From Natronospira bacteriovora (GTDB taxonomy: Bacteria; Pseudomonadota; Gammaproteobacteria; Natronospirales; Natronospiraceae): DNA of 64,000 nucleotides. Where the stretch lies: the NCBI RefSeq assembly GCF_030848495.1, contig NZ_JAVDDT010000001.1:62001-126000 (forward strand). Reading direction: 5' to 3'. Below the pieces are notes generated by a model, which was given only the letters and a program-made list of their open reading frames with translations, did not search any database and had not been told where the DNA came from. Below are positions 1 through 13,500 of the stretch, one piece after another (the stretch's first letter is position 1; each line of letters opens with the position of its first letter). A program made the position numbers and the translations under genes.

Positions 1-690
1 ATCGCTAATCGCTTCCGCGGTTTCCCTGTCCACGTCAGAGAACAGCCCCATGAGATCCGAACGCACGGTTCGGCGGGTACTGGCCACAGCCACCGGGGGC
101 TGCTCGGCAACGTAGCCGGCCCATTCCAGCGCTCTCTGGCGAGTGGCTTCACCGTCGTCCGCCAGGTGATCCACCAGCCCCACCCGTTGGGCTTCCTCGG
201 GCAAGAGCAACTCGCCGGCGGCCAGCATACGGTTGGCGGTGCCACCACCCACCAGGCGCACCAGGGCATGGCAGATCACATCCGGAACCGGCAGACCCAC
301 CTGAACCTCGTTGAGGCCGATGCGGAACTCACCCCGACTCATCACGCGGTGATCACAGAAAAGGGCCAATACCGCACCACCGGCCGGGCTATGCCCGGTA
401 ATGGCAGCGGATAGGGGTACCGGGCACTCGGCCAGACGCCGCAACAGGCCGAGAAAATCGCCCCAGAAGGCACTGATCTCCTCCCGTGACAGACGCAGCA
501 GGGTCGGAACGTCCAGACCGGCGGAAAACATCCTCTCGCTCCCGGACAGCACGACAGCCCGGGCACCACCGGCCACGGCCTCGGCCAGGGAGGCGTCCAG
601 GGCCTGCACCAGTTGCGGGTTGAGGGCGTTGACCGGCGGGCGATTGAGCCTGAGCTCGGTCACAGCCCCATGCTGTTCCACATCAATCAT
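1..690 (-). CDS. Enoyl-CoA hydratase/isomerase family protein, ECI-like (partial, runs off left edge)
   Basis: Reading leftward from the ATG at 690, an uninterrupted crotonase-fold protein of 230 codons runs off the window, so the C-terminus is missing. It opens MIDVEQHGAVTELRLNRPPV. It shows the oxyanion-hole segment (SAGLDVPTLL) and a glycine-rich stretch, GHSPAGGAVLALFCDHRV. The segment FRIGLNEVQVG resembles the catalytic-Glu region of mitochondrial delta3,delta2-enoyl-CoA isomerase (ECI1, IGLNETQLG) more than that of classical hydratases. The likely role is shifting the double bond of unsaturated fatty acyl-CoA during beta-oxidation; this substrate call is inference. The start overlaps the truD stop by 8 bp, so it is probably the last gene of that transcript. 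Confidence 0.85.
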   Translation of the reverse strand, partial: MIDVEQHGAVTELRLNRPPVNALNPQLVQALDASLAEAVAGGARAVVLSGSERMFSAGLDVPTLLRLSREEISAFWGDFLGLLRRLAECPVPLSAAITGHSPAGGAVLALFCDHRVMSRGEFRIGLNEVQVGLPVPDVICHALVRLVGGGTANRMLAAGELLLPEEAQRVGLVDHLADDGEATRQRALEWAGYVAEQPPVAVASTRRTVRSDLMGLFSDVDRETAEAISD

Positions 691-1726
691 CTTCACTGTC
701 TCCGTTTTTCCGAAAGTCGATCAATTCACGCAGGACCGCTGTGGCAAAGGCTCCAGCCGGCAGCTGAAAGCTCAGCTGCAGGGTGTCGGTAGTGGACGAC
801 CAGAGCAGATCGGACACCTTGAGTCTCAGGGGGCGGCGGTCATGTTCCAGTCGAGCACGGGTCAGACACTCAAGTAATGCCGGAGCCCCATGAGCAGCAG
901 CTGTTTCAAGGGCGGCCACATCAGCCGAGGCCGGTGTCTCGCCACCACCCCAGAGCGGTCCGCTTGGATGAATATCGCCGATACGGCAACGTCTCACCAG
1001 TTCCTCGTCAACCATGTCTGCGGCAAAATGACTGCGACTGCCATCCAGAATCATGCGATCACCCGCCATGACCTGATGCCAGGTACCGGAGCGCACACGT
1101 TCCGCCAGCACTTGATTGAAGAGCCAGGAGCGGCCCGCCGACAGCAGCAGGCTTCGCCGGTTTCCCCGGCGCGGCAAGCGTCCGCGCAAAAGCTGCTCCA
1201 CATTGTCGCCGTCACGTCCGAATCGTTGCGGCCCAAAATAGTTGGGCACACCATGACTCGCCACACGGGCCAGGCGCTTGTCCAGCTCCGCTGAATCCAC
1301 ATCCAGATCGCGCACCACCAGCAGAAAGCGATTCCCCTTGAGACTGCCGGTACGCAGCTTTCGCCGATGGCGATGAACCGCCAGAATGCGGGCATCCTCG
1401 AGTCGCCAGTCGCGCGGGCTGCTTGACCCGGTCACGGGCACGCTGAACCACTGGCGGGCCACGGCCCGGCGATCCTTGAGCCCGGCCTGACCGACATCCC
1501 TGACCCCGACACCCGCCGCCGAGGCCAGTTGACGCGCCACCCAGTGAGTATTGGCATTGCGTTTCTCCACGTGCAGCAGCCAGTGGTCACCGTCGTCATC
1601 CGGGTCAAAACCCAGCACCTCATCGACACGGAAATCCGCCACCGTGGCTCGAATGAGGCCCGAACCCGCCGGCCCGCCATGGGCCCGGGGCAGCGCATCT
1701 TCCGAATAGCGATAGTCGATTGTCAT
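683..1726 (-). CDS. truD: tRNA pseudouridine(13) synthase TruD
   Basis: Makes pseudouridine at position 13 of tRNA. The protein has the TruD N-terminus (SGLIRATVADFRVDEVLGF) and the motif AGLKDRRAVARQW, where the family's catalytic aspartate sits in G-x-K-D. Residues of the TRUD insertion domain (GVPNYFGPQRFG, with the NYFG signature) follow. The ATG at 1726 (MTIDYRYSE) fits the E. coli N-terminus. An upstream in-frame start at 1753 would overlap ispF and add residues the family lacks. Length is 347 aa, normal for the family. It lies 2 bp after ispF, a pairing common in gammaproteobacteria, although the usual surE/pcm neighbours are replaced here by an enoyl-CoA isomerase gene. Confidence 0.95.
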   Translation of the reverse strand: MTIDYRYSEDALPRAHGGPAGSGLIRATVADFRVDEVLGFDPDDDGDHWLLHVEKRNANTHWVARQLASAAGVGVRDVGQAGLKDRRAVARQWFSVPVTGSSSPRDWRLEDARILAVHRHRRKLRTGSLKGNRFLLVVRDLDVDSAELDKRLARVASHGVPNYFGPQRFGRDGDNVEQLLRGRLPRRGNRRSLLLSAGRSWLFNQVLAERVRSGTWHQVMAGDRMILDGSRSHFAADMVDEELVRRCRIGDIHPSGPLWGGGETPASADVAALETAAAHGAPALLECLTRARLEHDRRPLRLKVSDLLWSSTTDTLQLSFQLPAGAFATAVLRELIDFRKNGDSEDD

Positions 1727-1728
1727 GA

Positions 1729-2223
1729 TCAGGCCGCTGCCGTTCTCGGGCAAAGCAGAACCACCGCATGGGCCGCAATGCCTTCTTCACGGCCAAGGGC
1801 ACCGAGACCCTCACTGGTGGTGGCCTTGATGTTGACTCGATCCGTCGGCAACGAGAGATCCGTGGCCAGCACGGCCCGCATGTCCGGAACATGCGCCTTG
1901 AGCCTGGGGCGTTCGGCAACCACCGTGAGATCGGCATGGAGGGGACGCAGCCCGCCGTCATCCAGTCTTTGCATCACCCGAGCCAGAAGCTGGCGGCTGT
2001 CAGCGCCGGACCAGGCCGGATCGGTATCCGGGAACAACTGGCCGATGTCCGGCAGAGCGGCCGCACCCAGCAGCGCATCGCAAAGGGCATGCAGCGCCAC
2101 ATCCCCGTCCGAATGAGCCCGAATGCCGCGGCTATGCGGAATGCGCACACCACAGACCATGACATGATCACCTGTGGTGAAGGCGTGAACATCATAGCCG
2201 TGGCCGATTCGAAGCTGATCCAT
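1729..2223 (-). CDS. ispF: 2-C-methyl-D-erythritol 2,4-cyclodiphosphate synthase IspF
   Basis: Fifth step of the MEP isoprenoid pathway: cyclises CDP-ME-2-phosphate to MEcPP and releases CMP. The protein starts MDQLRIGHGYDVHAF, containing the metal-binding D-x-H of IspF. It continues with IPHSRGIRAHSDGDVALHALCDALLGAAALPDIG, which carries the conserved HSDGD and DIG motifs. Length is 164 aa, close to E. coli IspF (159). The ATG at 2223 directly precedes the conserved N-terminus, whereas an earlier in-frame start at 2256 would add unconserved residues. It is co-directional with and nearly abuts truD. IspD is 625 bp upstream, separated by an opposite-strand VOC gene. Confidence 0.96.
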   Translation of the reverse strand: MDQLRIGHGYDVHAFTTGDHVMVCGVRIPHSRGIRAHSDGDVALHALCDALLGAAALPDIGQLFPDTDPAWSGADSRQLLARVMQRLDDGGLRPLHADLTVVAERPRLKAHVPDMRAVLATDLSLPTDRVNIKATTSEGLGALGREEGIAAHAVVLLCPRTAAA

Positions 2224-2357
2224 ACCCTGCTCTCGCTGTCTGCAATGGCGCGGCATTATCCCACGCGAGGCGATTCAGGCATAATGTGGATTCTTCCCGG
2301 AAACAAACAACAGCTCAGAACGACGCCGGGCATATCCGCATTACCCGTATTACTGTC

Positions 2358-2834
2358 ATGACACGCACCCGATTTTCGCACGTCAACATCGTCGCCCGTG
2401 ACTGGGAACGACTGGCCTGGTTCTACGAGGAAGCCCTGGGCTGCCTGCGGCTGCCACCGGAGCGCGATTACGAGGGCCGGGATCTGGAACGCGGCACCGG
2501 CATTCCGGGCGCAAGTCTGCGTGGTGTGCATCTGCGCCTTCCGGGCTACGAAGATGGCAAGGGCCCCACACTGGAAATCTTCCAGTATGACCCCAGAGGT
2601 GAAGACCCGCCCCGATCGGTCAATCGCATCGGCTACGGGCACATCTGTTTCCAGGTCAGCAATGTAATCGAGGCTCGCGAGCATGTGCTTAATCATGGTG
2701 GTTCACCAGTGGGTGAGGTCGTGACCCTTTCACCCAGCGCCACGGCCGCGGTCACCTGGTGCTATGTGGCTGACCCCGAGGGCAATATCATCGAATTGCA
2801 GCGCTGGAGCCCCTTCGGGTTTCGTCGCGCCTGA
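2358..2834 (+). CDS. VOC (glyoxalase/bleomycin-resistance fold) family protein
   Basis: A 158-aa protein with paired beta-alpha-beta-beta-beta modules of the vicinal-oxygen-chelate superfamily. Likely metal ligands are His in FSHVNIVARDW, Glu in TLEIFQYDP, His in YGHICFQVSN and Glu in GNIIELQRW. This H-E-H-E pattern is that of glyoxalase I and dioxygenase-like members. Substrate cannot be told from the sequence. The ATG at 2358 starts right at the conserved N-terminal strand; an in-frame extension from 2286 looks unconserved. It is the only plus-strand gene in the first 29 kb. It lies between ispF (divergent) and ispD (convergent, 13 bp between stops), so it looks inserted into an otherwise continuous operon. 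Confidence 0.85.
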   Translation: MTRTRFSHVNIVARDWERLAWFYEEALGCLRLPPERDYEGRDLERGTGIPGASLRGVHLRLPGYEDGKGPTLEIFQYDPRGEDPPRSVNRIGYGHICFQVSNVIEAREHVLNHGGSPVGEVVTLSPSATAAVTWCYVADPEGNIIELQRWSPFGFRRA

Positions 2835-2847
2835 CGCCAACCGATTC

Positions 2848-3564
2848 TCAGGGCCGGAAGAGGGCCTCCACCAGCTGCCGATCCTCGTCAAAGGTCAATT
2901 TGACATTGCGCCAGCTTCCCGCCACCACATCCACGCCCTGCCCCGCCCACTCCATGGCCGAGGCCTCATCGCCCGGCATGGGGTTACGCCCGGCGGCGGC
3001 CGCATCGATGGCTGCGGCCAGTGCCGACTCCAGTCGTCCAAGGGGGAACATCTGGGGTGTCTGGGCTTGCCACAGCCCTTCCCGGGGCAGTGTGGACTGA
3101 ACATGCCCCTGCCCGTCACAGGCCTTGAGCGTATCCCGCAGCGGCAACGCCAGGATGCCGCCACGTTCCGTAGCCAGGCAGTGATCGATCAAGGCCGTCA
3201 GGGCAGCGGCCGGCAAACCGGGGCGAGCCGCATCGTGCACCAGCACCCAGTCGTCCTCATCAGCGCCCTGACCGCGCAGTGCGCGGAGGGCATTGAGCAC
3301 CGAATCACAACGTTCCGCACCGCCCGTGCAACAGCGAACCGATGGCCGCCGGGCCGAGTGCTGACGCGACCAGAAGGTATCCGTGGCGGCCAGCGCCACC
3401 ATGACACCTTCAATCCGGGCATCCGCCAGAACGGCATCAATACTGGCATCCAGCACAGAGCGGCCGTCCGGCAGAGGATGGTATTGCTTGGGAATCCCGC
3501 CACCAAAACGACGGCCGATGCCGGCAGCAGGGACAACGGCCCAGATCCGCGCCGAATCAGCCAT
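2848..3564 (-). CDS. ispD: 2-C-methyl-D-erythritol 4-phosphate cytidylyltransferase IspD
   Basis: Third MEP-pathway step: transfers CMP from CTP to MEP. The nucleotide-binding N-terminus reads MADSARIWAVVPAAGIGRRF followed by GGGIPKQYHPL, matching the P-A-A-G-x-G-x-R-F...P-K-Q-Y signature. VLVHDAARP is the conserved metal/substrate segment. Length is 238 aa, normal. The ATG at 3564 is chosen because the signature begins nine residues later; the longer frame from 3606 adds unrelated residues. The start overlaps the ftsB stop by 8 bp, the same ftsB-ispD arrangement as in E. coli, so the two are translationally coupled. Confidence 0.96.
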   Translation of the reverse strand: MADSARIWAVVPAAGIGRRFGGGIPKQYHPLPDGRSVLDASIDAVLADARIEGVMVALAATDTFWSRQHSARRPSVRCCTGGAERCDSVLNALRALRGQGADEDDWVLVHDAARPGLPAAALTALIDHCLATERGGILALPLRDTLKACDGQGHVQSTLPREGLWQAQTPQMFPLGRLESALAAAIDAAAAGRNPMPGDEASAMEWAGQGVDVVAGSWRNVKLTFDEDRQLVEALFRP

Positions 3565-3868
3565 TATCGTCCTGCTCCAATTCCCGGAGGGGGCGATCCA
3601 GTTCAATCACCTCGAAGAAGATCTCATCTTCCCGCACCAGCCCCAGCTCCGTACGCGCCCTCTCTTCAATGGCATCCAGCCCTTCCCTGAGATTGCGAAC
3701 TTCCGCCTCGAGCGCTTCGTTGCGCGCCTGCAGGCGGCGATTCTCCGCTTCCTGCTCGCGGATCTGTTCCCGCAGCGACCAGATCTCGGGCAAGCCCCCA
3801 CGACCGCTCCAGAGCTGAACCTGAAGGATCAGTAACAGCAGGAGGAGAATGCTCAGGATTACCCGCAT
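3557..3868 (-). CDS. ftsB: Cell division protein FtsB
   Basis: Divisome protein of the FtsQ-FtsL-FtsB complex, a single-pass inner-membrane protein. Residues 1-21 (MRVILSILLLLLLILQVQLW) form a hydrophobic anchor. They are followed by a heptad-rich coiled coil (about residues 28-66: LREQIREQEAENRRLQARNE) and the conserved end of the family, ARTELGLVREDEIFF. Length is 103 aa, matching E. coli FtsB (103). It sits between eno and ispD as in other gammaproteobacteria. A strong hairpin lies in the 95-bp gap after eno. Confidence 0.95.
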   Translation of the reverse strand: MRVILSILLLLLLILQVQLWSGRGGLPEIWSLREQIREQEAENRRLQARNEALEAEVRNLREGLDAIEERARTELGLVREDEIFFEVIELDRPLRELEQDDNG

Positions 3869-3911
3869 GACCGGGGGGTACCTCTGCGCTTGGCCTGACG
3901 ACAGATCAGAG

Positions 3912-3940
3912 CCTTGCAGACCTGGGGCGGGTCTGCAAGG
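3912..3940. repeat. Perfect 11-bp stem hairpin between eno and ftsB
   Basis: CCTTGCAGACC and GGTCTGCAAGG are perfect inverted arms separated by 7 bases, in the short gap between the eno stop and the ftsB start. There is no T-tract on either strand, so it is not a canonical intrinsic terminator. It could attenuate or stabilise the mRNA at the eno/ftsB junction; that role is inference. Confidence 0.6.
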
Positions 3941-3963
3941 AAATCCGTATCATGGCCCAGGCT

Positions 3964-5450
<1,487 letters not shown>

Positions 5451-5470
5451 AAAAACGTCCTGGTCCAGAG

Positions 5471-6309
5471 TCAGTTTTCCAGGCTGTTCTCAAGGAGGGG
5501 GCGAGCCTTGACCGCGTCGTCCAGGGCCTTGAGTGAGACCAGCAATTCTTCCACCCGGTCCAGGGGCATGGAGTTGGGGCCGTCGCAGAGCGCCTCATCC
5601 GGTTTCGGGTGGGTTTCCATGAACAGACCGGACACGCCGGCACCGATGGCGGCTCGGGCGAGTACGGGAATGAACTGACGCTGGCCGCCGGAGCTCCCCC
5701 CCTGCCCGCCCGGCAGCTGTACCGAGTGGGTGCAGTCGAAAACCACGGGTGCCCCGGTCTCACGCATCACCGCCAGGCCCCGCATGTCGGACACCAGGTT
5801 GTTGTAGCCAAAGCTGAAGCCGCGTTCGGCCACCAGGATGTTCTCATTGCCCGTGGATCGCGCTTTTTCCACCACGCGAGCCATCTCCCAGGGTGACAGG
5901 AACTGGCCCTTCTTGATGTTGACCGGCTTGCCGTGGGACGCCGCATTGACGATGAAATCGGTCTGGCGACAGAGGAAGGCCGGGGTCTGAATCAGATCCA
6001 CCACCGCGGCCACCTCGGCAATCGGCGTGTATTCGTGCACATCCGTTGTCACCGGCACACCAATGTCGGACTGGATCTTTTCCAGGATGCGCAGGCCCTC
6101 TTCCATACCCGGCCCCCGGTAGCTATTCAGGGAGGTGCGGTTGGCCTTGTCGAAAGAGCCCTTGAAGACATAGCCGATACCCAGTCGATCGGTGACTTCC
6201 TTCAAATGGCCGGCCACTTCGATGGCCAGTGACTCGCTTTCCAGCGTGTCCGGGCCGGCAATCAGGAAGAACGGTTGGTCGATACCGACACGGATATCCT
6301 TGATATGCA

Positions 6310-6310
<1 letters not shown>
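5471..6310 (-). CDS. kdsA: 3-deoxy-8-phosphooctulonate (Kdo-8-P) synthase KdsA
   Basis: Condenses arabinose 5-phosphate and PEP to Kdo-8-phosphate for the LPS inner core. Family motifs are visible: [56 protein letters not shown] and [11 protein letters not shown]. Length is 279 aa, close to E. coli (284). The start codon overlaps the pyrG stop by one base (TGATG), implying translational coupling. Its position between pyrG and eno is a known alternative gammaproteobacterial order. Confidence 0.97.
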
Positions 6311-8016
<1,706 letters not shown>

Positions 8017-8057
8017 TTACCAGATAAGCCCCTCCGCCTCAACGCGGGCGGGCGACT

Positions 8058-9389
8058 TCAGGCCCCTCGTCGCCAGCGCAGGCGACCGCAGCGGAAGTCA
8101 TTTTCCCTGCAGTTACGGCGAAAATAGCCCGGATCGACCACGCTCTCGCCAACGGCGAAAATTCTTTCTCCGTCGAGGAGAATTGGCACACTTTCCCGCT
8201 GTTCTTCGGGAATTCCCGCAAGGCGCATCCATTCCTTCAGCCGCCGCCGGTGCCGGCCATCGTGAAAAACATCACCTGGCCGGCGATATCGCACGCTGAC
8301 GAGCGCCGGAAGGCACACGCAATCCGGCCCCGGCTCCCTGCTGTCCAGCTCCAGGGCTCCGTTCCCGGGGAGCAGGCACTCCCTGGCCGGTGCCGTCCAC
8401 TGGAAGGGGCCGGGTTCGGGCAACGGCCTGTCACGGGCGCCCAGATAGAGCCGGCCAGCGTGGCGACGAATCCGATATTCGCCGAAGACCAACTCCGGCG
8501 AAGCATCGTCGCGGGCATCCATGACTTCCTTCTGCAAGCGCCCCAGCCAGTCCGCGCCCGGAGGGTAGTCCGCCGTGCTGATCAACCAGTGTCGAAGAAC
8601 ATTGCGCTGTCGTTCCGCGCTGAGCTGGCGCAAGCCGCTGATCACAATGCCCCTTTCATCCACAACCGACTGCTGATCCAGCTCCGCCAGCGCCTGAAGC
8701 AGGCGGGCTTCCTCGGCCAGATGGGCGGATGTTCGGGCCGCCTGCGCCTCTGCATGGGGCCAGCGCTGGCGCAACAGAGGGAGAACACGGTGGCGCAGGA
8801 AATTGCGATCGAATCGCTCGTCACGGTTGGAGGGATCTTCCACCCAGCTCAGGCCATGGTCTTCAGCCCAGGCCTGGATTTCGCTTTCCTCGGTGTCCAG
8901 CATGGGCCGCAACAGCTGCCCGGCGCCCAGGGATCGGGAGCGTCGGATCCCGCTGAGGCCCATCCGCCCGGCGCCGCGCATCAGTCGCTGCAGCAGCGTT
9001 TCCAGCTGATCACCGGCATGGTGGGCTGTCAGCAGGGTATCTCCCGGTGCCAGCATCCCGGCCATGACGCCATAGCGAGCCTGGCGGGCCATGGCTTCGA
9101 GATTCTCGCCGCCCCCCTTTTCCAGCGTCAGCGACTCCACCCGGACGGCAACACCCAGTTTCCCGGCAAAATCACGGCAATGCCGAGCCCACTGGGCGGA
9201 ACGGGGGTTCAGTCCATGATCCACATGGATGGCGAGCAGTTCGCGGTCGGGGCAGGCATGGGCAATGGCATGCAGCAGGACACTTGAATCACGCCCACCG
9301 GAAAAGGCGATCAGCAGGCGGCCACCAGGGGCACTGGCGGCAATGAGCTTACGCAGACGGGAGCCGAGATTGGGGGATTCGTCCGACAT
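8058..9389 (-). CDS. tilS: tRNA(Ile)-lysidine synthase TilS
   Basis: Modifies C34 of the tRNA-Ile(CAU) anticodon to lysidine, letting it read AUA. The N-terminal PP-loop ATPase motif is LLIAFSGGRDSSVLLHAIA (SGGxDS). HVDHGLNPRSAQWA and the TLLTAHHAGDQLETLLQRLMRGAG signature follow. The C-terminal tRNA-binding part contains YRRPGD. Length is 443 aa, close to E. coli (432). It follows accA in the same order as E. coli (dnaE-accA-...-tilS). Confidence 0.95.
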   Translation of the reverse strand: MSDESPNLGSRLRKLIAASAPGGRLLIAFSGGRDSSVLLHAIAHACPDRELLAIHVDHGLNPRSAQWARHCRDFAGKLGVAVRVESLTLEKGGGENLEAMARQARYGVMAGMLAPGDTLLTAHHAGDQLETLLQRLMRGAGRMGLSGIRRSRSLGAGQLLRPMLDTEESEIQAWAEDHGLSWVEDPSNRDERFDRNFLRHRVLPLLRQRWPHAEAQAARTSAHLAEEARLLQALAELDQQSVVDERGIVISGLRQLSAERQRNVLRHWLISTADYPPGADWLGRLQKEVMDARDDASPELVFGEYRIRRHAGRLYLGARDRPLPEPGPFQWTAPARECLLPGNGALELDSREPGPDCVCLPALVSVRYRRPGDVFHDGRHRRRLKEWMRLAGIPEEQRESVPILLDGERIFAVGESVVDPGYFRRNCRENDFRCGRLRWRRGA

Positions 9390-9506
9390 GTCCGACGGCT
9401 TCGCTCCTGCCCGTGACGTCGCGCATTCGCCCGATCATTGCCGGCGACGGTTCCGCTCCGGGCATCATGAGCACCGTGTCTGGCCCGGCCACGAAGGCTG
9501 CCGGCA

Positions 9507-10463
9507 TCACTCCTTGAACTGGCCGAACCCCATCAGGCGCTTGTAACGGCGTTCCAGCAACTCATCCATGGGCATTTGATCAAGCTGATAATGTGCGTCA
9601 AGCAGTGATTTCTTCAGGGTCTGCGCAATGGCGTCCCAGTCCCGATGGGCTCCTCCCAGCGGTTCTTCCAGGATGCCGTCAATCAGCTTCAATTCAAGAA
9701 TTCGCTCGGCCGTGATGCCCATGGCCTCGGCGGCATCGGAGGCCTTCTCGGCACTGCGCCAGAGAATGGACGCACAGCCTTCCGGCGAAATCACCGAATA
9801 GATGCTGTGCTGAAGCATGGAAACCCGGTCACCCACACCGATGCCCAGCGCCCCGCCGGAGCCCCCTTCACCGATGACGGTACAGATGATCGGTGTCCGC
9901 AGGCGTGACATCTCAAACAGATTGCGGGCAATGGCCTCACTCTGGCCGCGCTCTTCGGCGCCGATCCCCGGGTAGGCTCCAGGGGTATCGATCAGGGTGA
10001 TGACCGGCAGCCGGAAACGCTCGGCGGTTTTCATCAGTCGCAGTGCCTTGCGGTAACCTTCGGGCCGCGGCATGCCGAAATTCCGGTAAACCTTTTCCTT
10101 GGTGTCCCTCCCCTTCTGGTGCCCGATGACCATGACCGGGTGACCGTCCAGGCGGGCCAGACCACCCACGATGGCGGGGTCATCCGCAAAAGCGCGATCA
10201 CCGTGCATTTCCTCGAAATCGCTGAACACGCGCTCGATGTAATCCACGGTATAAGGCCGCTGGGGATGACGGGCGACCTGGGCCACCTGCCAGGCATTGA
10301 GCGAAGCATAGATGGACTCGGTCAGCGACTGGCTCTTGGTCTTGAGCCGCGCAATTTCCTCATTGATATTGATCGCCGAATCATCGCCCACGTAACGCAG
10401 CTCCTCGATTTTCGCTTCCAGCTCAGCGATTGGCTGTTCGAATTCGAGAAAATTCAGGTTCAT
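9507..10463 (-). CDS. accA: Acetyl-CoA carboxylase carboxyltransferase subunit alpha AccA
   Basis: Carboxyltransferase alpha subunit for malonyl-CoA synthesis, the committed step of fatty acid synthesis; works with AccD. It begins [20 protein letters not shown] as in E. coli. [42 protein letters not shown] and [19 protein letters not shown] are hallmark segments. Length is 318 aa (E. coli 319). It sits 124 bp downstream of dnaE, as in E. coli. Confidence 0.98.
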   Translation of the reverse strand: MNLNFLEFEQPIAELEAKIEELRYVGDDSAININEEIARLKTKSQSLTESIYASLNAWQVAQVARHPQRPYTVDYIERVFSDFEEMHGDRAFADDPAIVGGLARLDGHPVMVIGHQKGRDTKEKVYRNFGMPRPEGYRKALRLMKTAERFRLPVITLIDTPGAYPGIGAEERGQSEAIARNLFEMSRLRTPIICTVIGEGGSGGALGIGVGDRVSMLQHSIYSVISPEGCASILWRSAEKASDAAEAMGITAERILELKLIDGILEEPLGGAHRDWDAIAQTLKKSLLDAHYQLDQMPMDELLERRYKRLMGFGQFKE

Positions 10464-10587
10464 TGCTTTCCTTCCAAGCTTAGCTGCGTTTGAGTCAAAT
10501 GGCGAAGCCGTTGATTGTAAGACGAAAAAACCGAAAAGGCCATCAATACAGGCGTTTGAATGGGCGAACGGTGGCTTCCACCGGCAT

Positions 10588-13500
10588 TCAGGCCTCCGGC
10601 ACGGTCTCGCTTGGCTTGCGATAGACCCGTCGAATGCCTTCCTGGCCTACCAGCTTCTCCAGCTGATTGAGCAGCGCATTCGTCGGCCGGACCCGCCAGT
10701 CATCCCCGAGGGGAATGCGCGCCTCGGCCATGCCGTTGACGTAATGCACGGTCACCCGGCAGCCGCCCTGGCGATAAGGGGAAAGGACCTCCTTCAGGCG
10801 CCCGACGAACTGTCGATCCACTCCTTCCGCCTTCCAGCGCAGGAGCAAGCCCTTGACGGCCGCCTCGCGCGCCTCATCCATGTCGGTGATGTCCTTGACG
10901 TTGATGCGCCAGGCATTGATGAACTCGTCGAATCCCAGGCGACCCTGAATGACCAGTAGGGCGTCCTTCGACAGGAGATGCCGGAACTGGTTGAACGCAT
11001 CCTCGAACAGGGTGGCTTCGATGCGCCCTGTACTGTCATCCAGGGTGAGCGATACCCGCCCGCCCCGCTTTTTCATTTCCACCGCCAGGCCGGCCACGGT
11101 GACAAAGCGCTGCTTGCGCCGCCCCCACGACTGACCGCCGTCACTTTCCGGCTCGGCGGCGATCAATTCACCGATGGGGGCGGTAACGATGCGACGCAGC
11201 TCTTCCTCGAACTGCCTTATCGGGTGGCCAGTCAGGTAGAGGCCGAGTGTCTCCTTTTCTGCCGCCAGGCGATCCAGCTCTTCCCATTCCGGAATTTCCG
11301 CAATGGCGGGTGCGGCTTCATTCACATTTTCGGGTGCGGCGGCCAGCCCGAACATATCGTTCTGACCGGCTTCCTGGGCCCGCCGGGCCTGATCGGCGCG
11401 CTGCAGGCACTCCGGCAGCGCGGCCATGAGGCTGGCCCGATTTGGGCCGAGCCGGTCCAGAGCCCCGGCGCGAATCAGGGCCTCCAGCACCCGGCGATTG
11501 ACCTTCTGTAGATCAACCCGGCGACAGAGGTCTTCCAGATCACGGAATGCGCCGTTGTCGCGGCGTTCCTGAAGCACCACTTCGATGGCGGAACGCCCCA
11601 CCCCCTTGATGGCACCGAGACCATAAAGAATCTGGCCGTCCGAATTCACCGTGAAGGCATGCTCGGAGCTGTTCACATCCGGCGGATGCACGGTCAGATC
11701 AAGGTTTCGGCACTCATCGATCAGGATCACCACCTTGTCGGTATGATCCATGTCCGATGACAGAGTGGCGGCCATGAAGGCAGCCGGATAGTGAGCCTTC
11801 AGCCAGGCGGTCTGATAGGACAGCAGGGCGTAGGCGGCCGAGTGAGATTTGTTGAAGCCATAACCGGCGAACTTTTCCACCAGATCGAAGATGTACTCCG
11901 CGGTCTTCGGCTCCACGTCACGCTCGGCGGCTCCATCCACGAAGATCTTGCGCTGCCGCGCCATTTCCTCGACCTTCTTCTTGCCCATGGCCCGGCGCAA
12001 GAGATCGGCGCCGCCCAGGGTGTAACCGGACAGCACCTGGGCAATCTGCATCACCTGCTCCTGATACAGGATGACGCCATAGGTCGGCTCCAGGATGGCT
12101 TCCAGACTTGGATGGGGATACTCGACTTCCGCCCGACCGTGCTTGCGGTTGATGAAGTCATCCACCATGCCCGACTGCAGGGGGCCGGGCCGGAACAGGG
12201 CCACCAGGGCCACGATGTCCTCGAAACTGTCCGGCTGCAGACGCCGGATCAGATCCTTCATGCCGCGGGATTCCAACTGGAACACGGCCGTGGTCTTGCA
12301 CGCCTTTAGCAGATCGAAGGCCGCCTTGTCGTCCATGGGCAGCGCATTGACGTCCAGGGGCTCCAGGCCTTCACGCTGACGCTGCACATCGGCGATCTTG
12401 ACCGCCCAGTCGATGATGGTCAGGGTTCTCAGCCCGAGGAAATCGAATTTCACCAGACCGGCGGCTTCCACATCATCCTTGTCGAGCTGGGTCACGGCGC
12501 TGCTGCCACCCGGTTCAACGTAAAGCGGGGTGAAATCCGTCAACACCGAGGGGGAAATCACCACCCCCCCGGCGTGCTTGCCGGCGTTCCTGGCCAGGCC
12601 TTCCAGGGAACGGGCGCGATCGATGAGGGAACGAACTTCCTCGTCATCCTCGTAGTTCTGCCTGAGCTCCTCGCTTTCCTCCAGCGCCTTGTCCAGGGTC
12701 ATGCCGACTTCGAAGGGGATGAGCTTGGCGATTCGATCCACATAGCCATAACCATGGCCGAAGACCCGCCCCACGTCCCGCACCACGGCCTTGGCCGCCA
12801 TGGAACCGTAGGTGATGATCTGGGAAACCTTTTCGCGACCGTATTTCTCGGCCACATACTCGATCACCCGGTCTCGCCCCTCCATGCAGAAATCCACATC
12901 GAAATCGGGCATGGACACACGTTCGGGGTTAAGGAAGCGCTCGAACAGCAGGTCATACTCCAGCGGATCCAGATCGGTAATCTCAAGGGCGTAGGCCACC
13001 AGGGAACCGGCACCGGACCCACGACCAGGCCCCACCGGCACGCCATTTTCCTTGGCCCATTGAATGAAGTCGGCGACGATCAGAAAGTAACCGGGGAAGC
13101 CCATGGAGTTGATGACATCGAGTTCGATGTCGAGCCGTTCGTAATAGGCCCGCACCCGGCTTTCCAGATCCTCCGTGCCCGGAGGAAAGATTTTCTTCAG
13201 ACGTTGCTCGAGACCCTGGATGGAGAGCTCACGCAAATAGCTCTCGATGTCATAGCCGTCGGGGATGGGGAACTCGGGCAGATAGTTCTTGCCAAGCTCG
13301 ATTTCCACGGTGCAGCGGCGGGCGATCTCGACGGTGTTCTCCAGCGCCTCGGGGAGATCACTGAAAAGTGCCGCCATCTCCTCGGCGCTGCGAACATACT
13401 GCTGGCGGCTGTATCGGCGCGGACGGCGGGGATCCTCCAGGGTGCGCCCATCGTGGATGCAGACCCGGGTTTCATGGGCCTCGAAATCATCCTCACTGAT

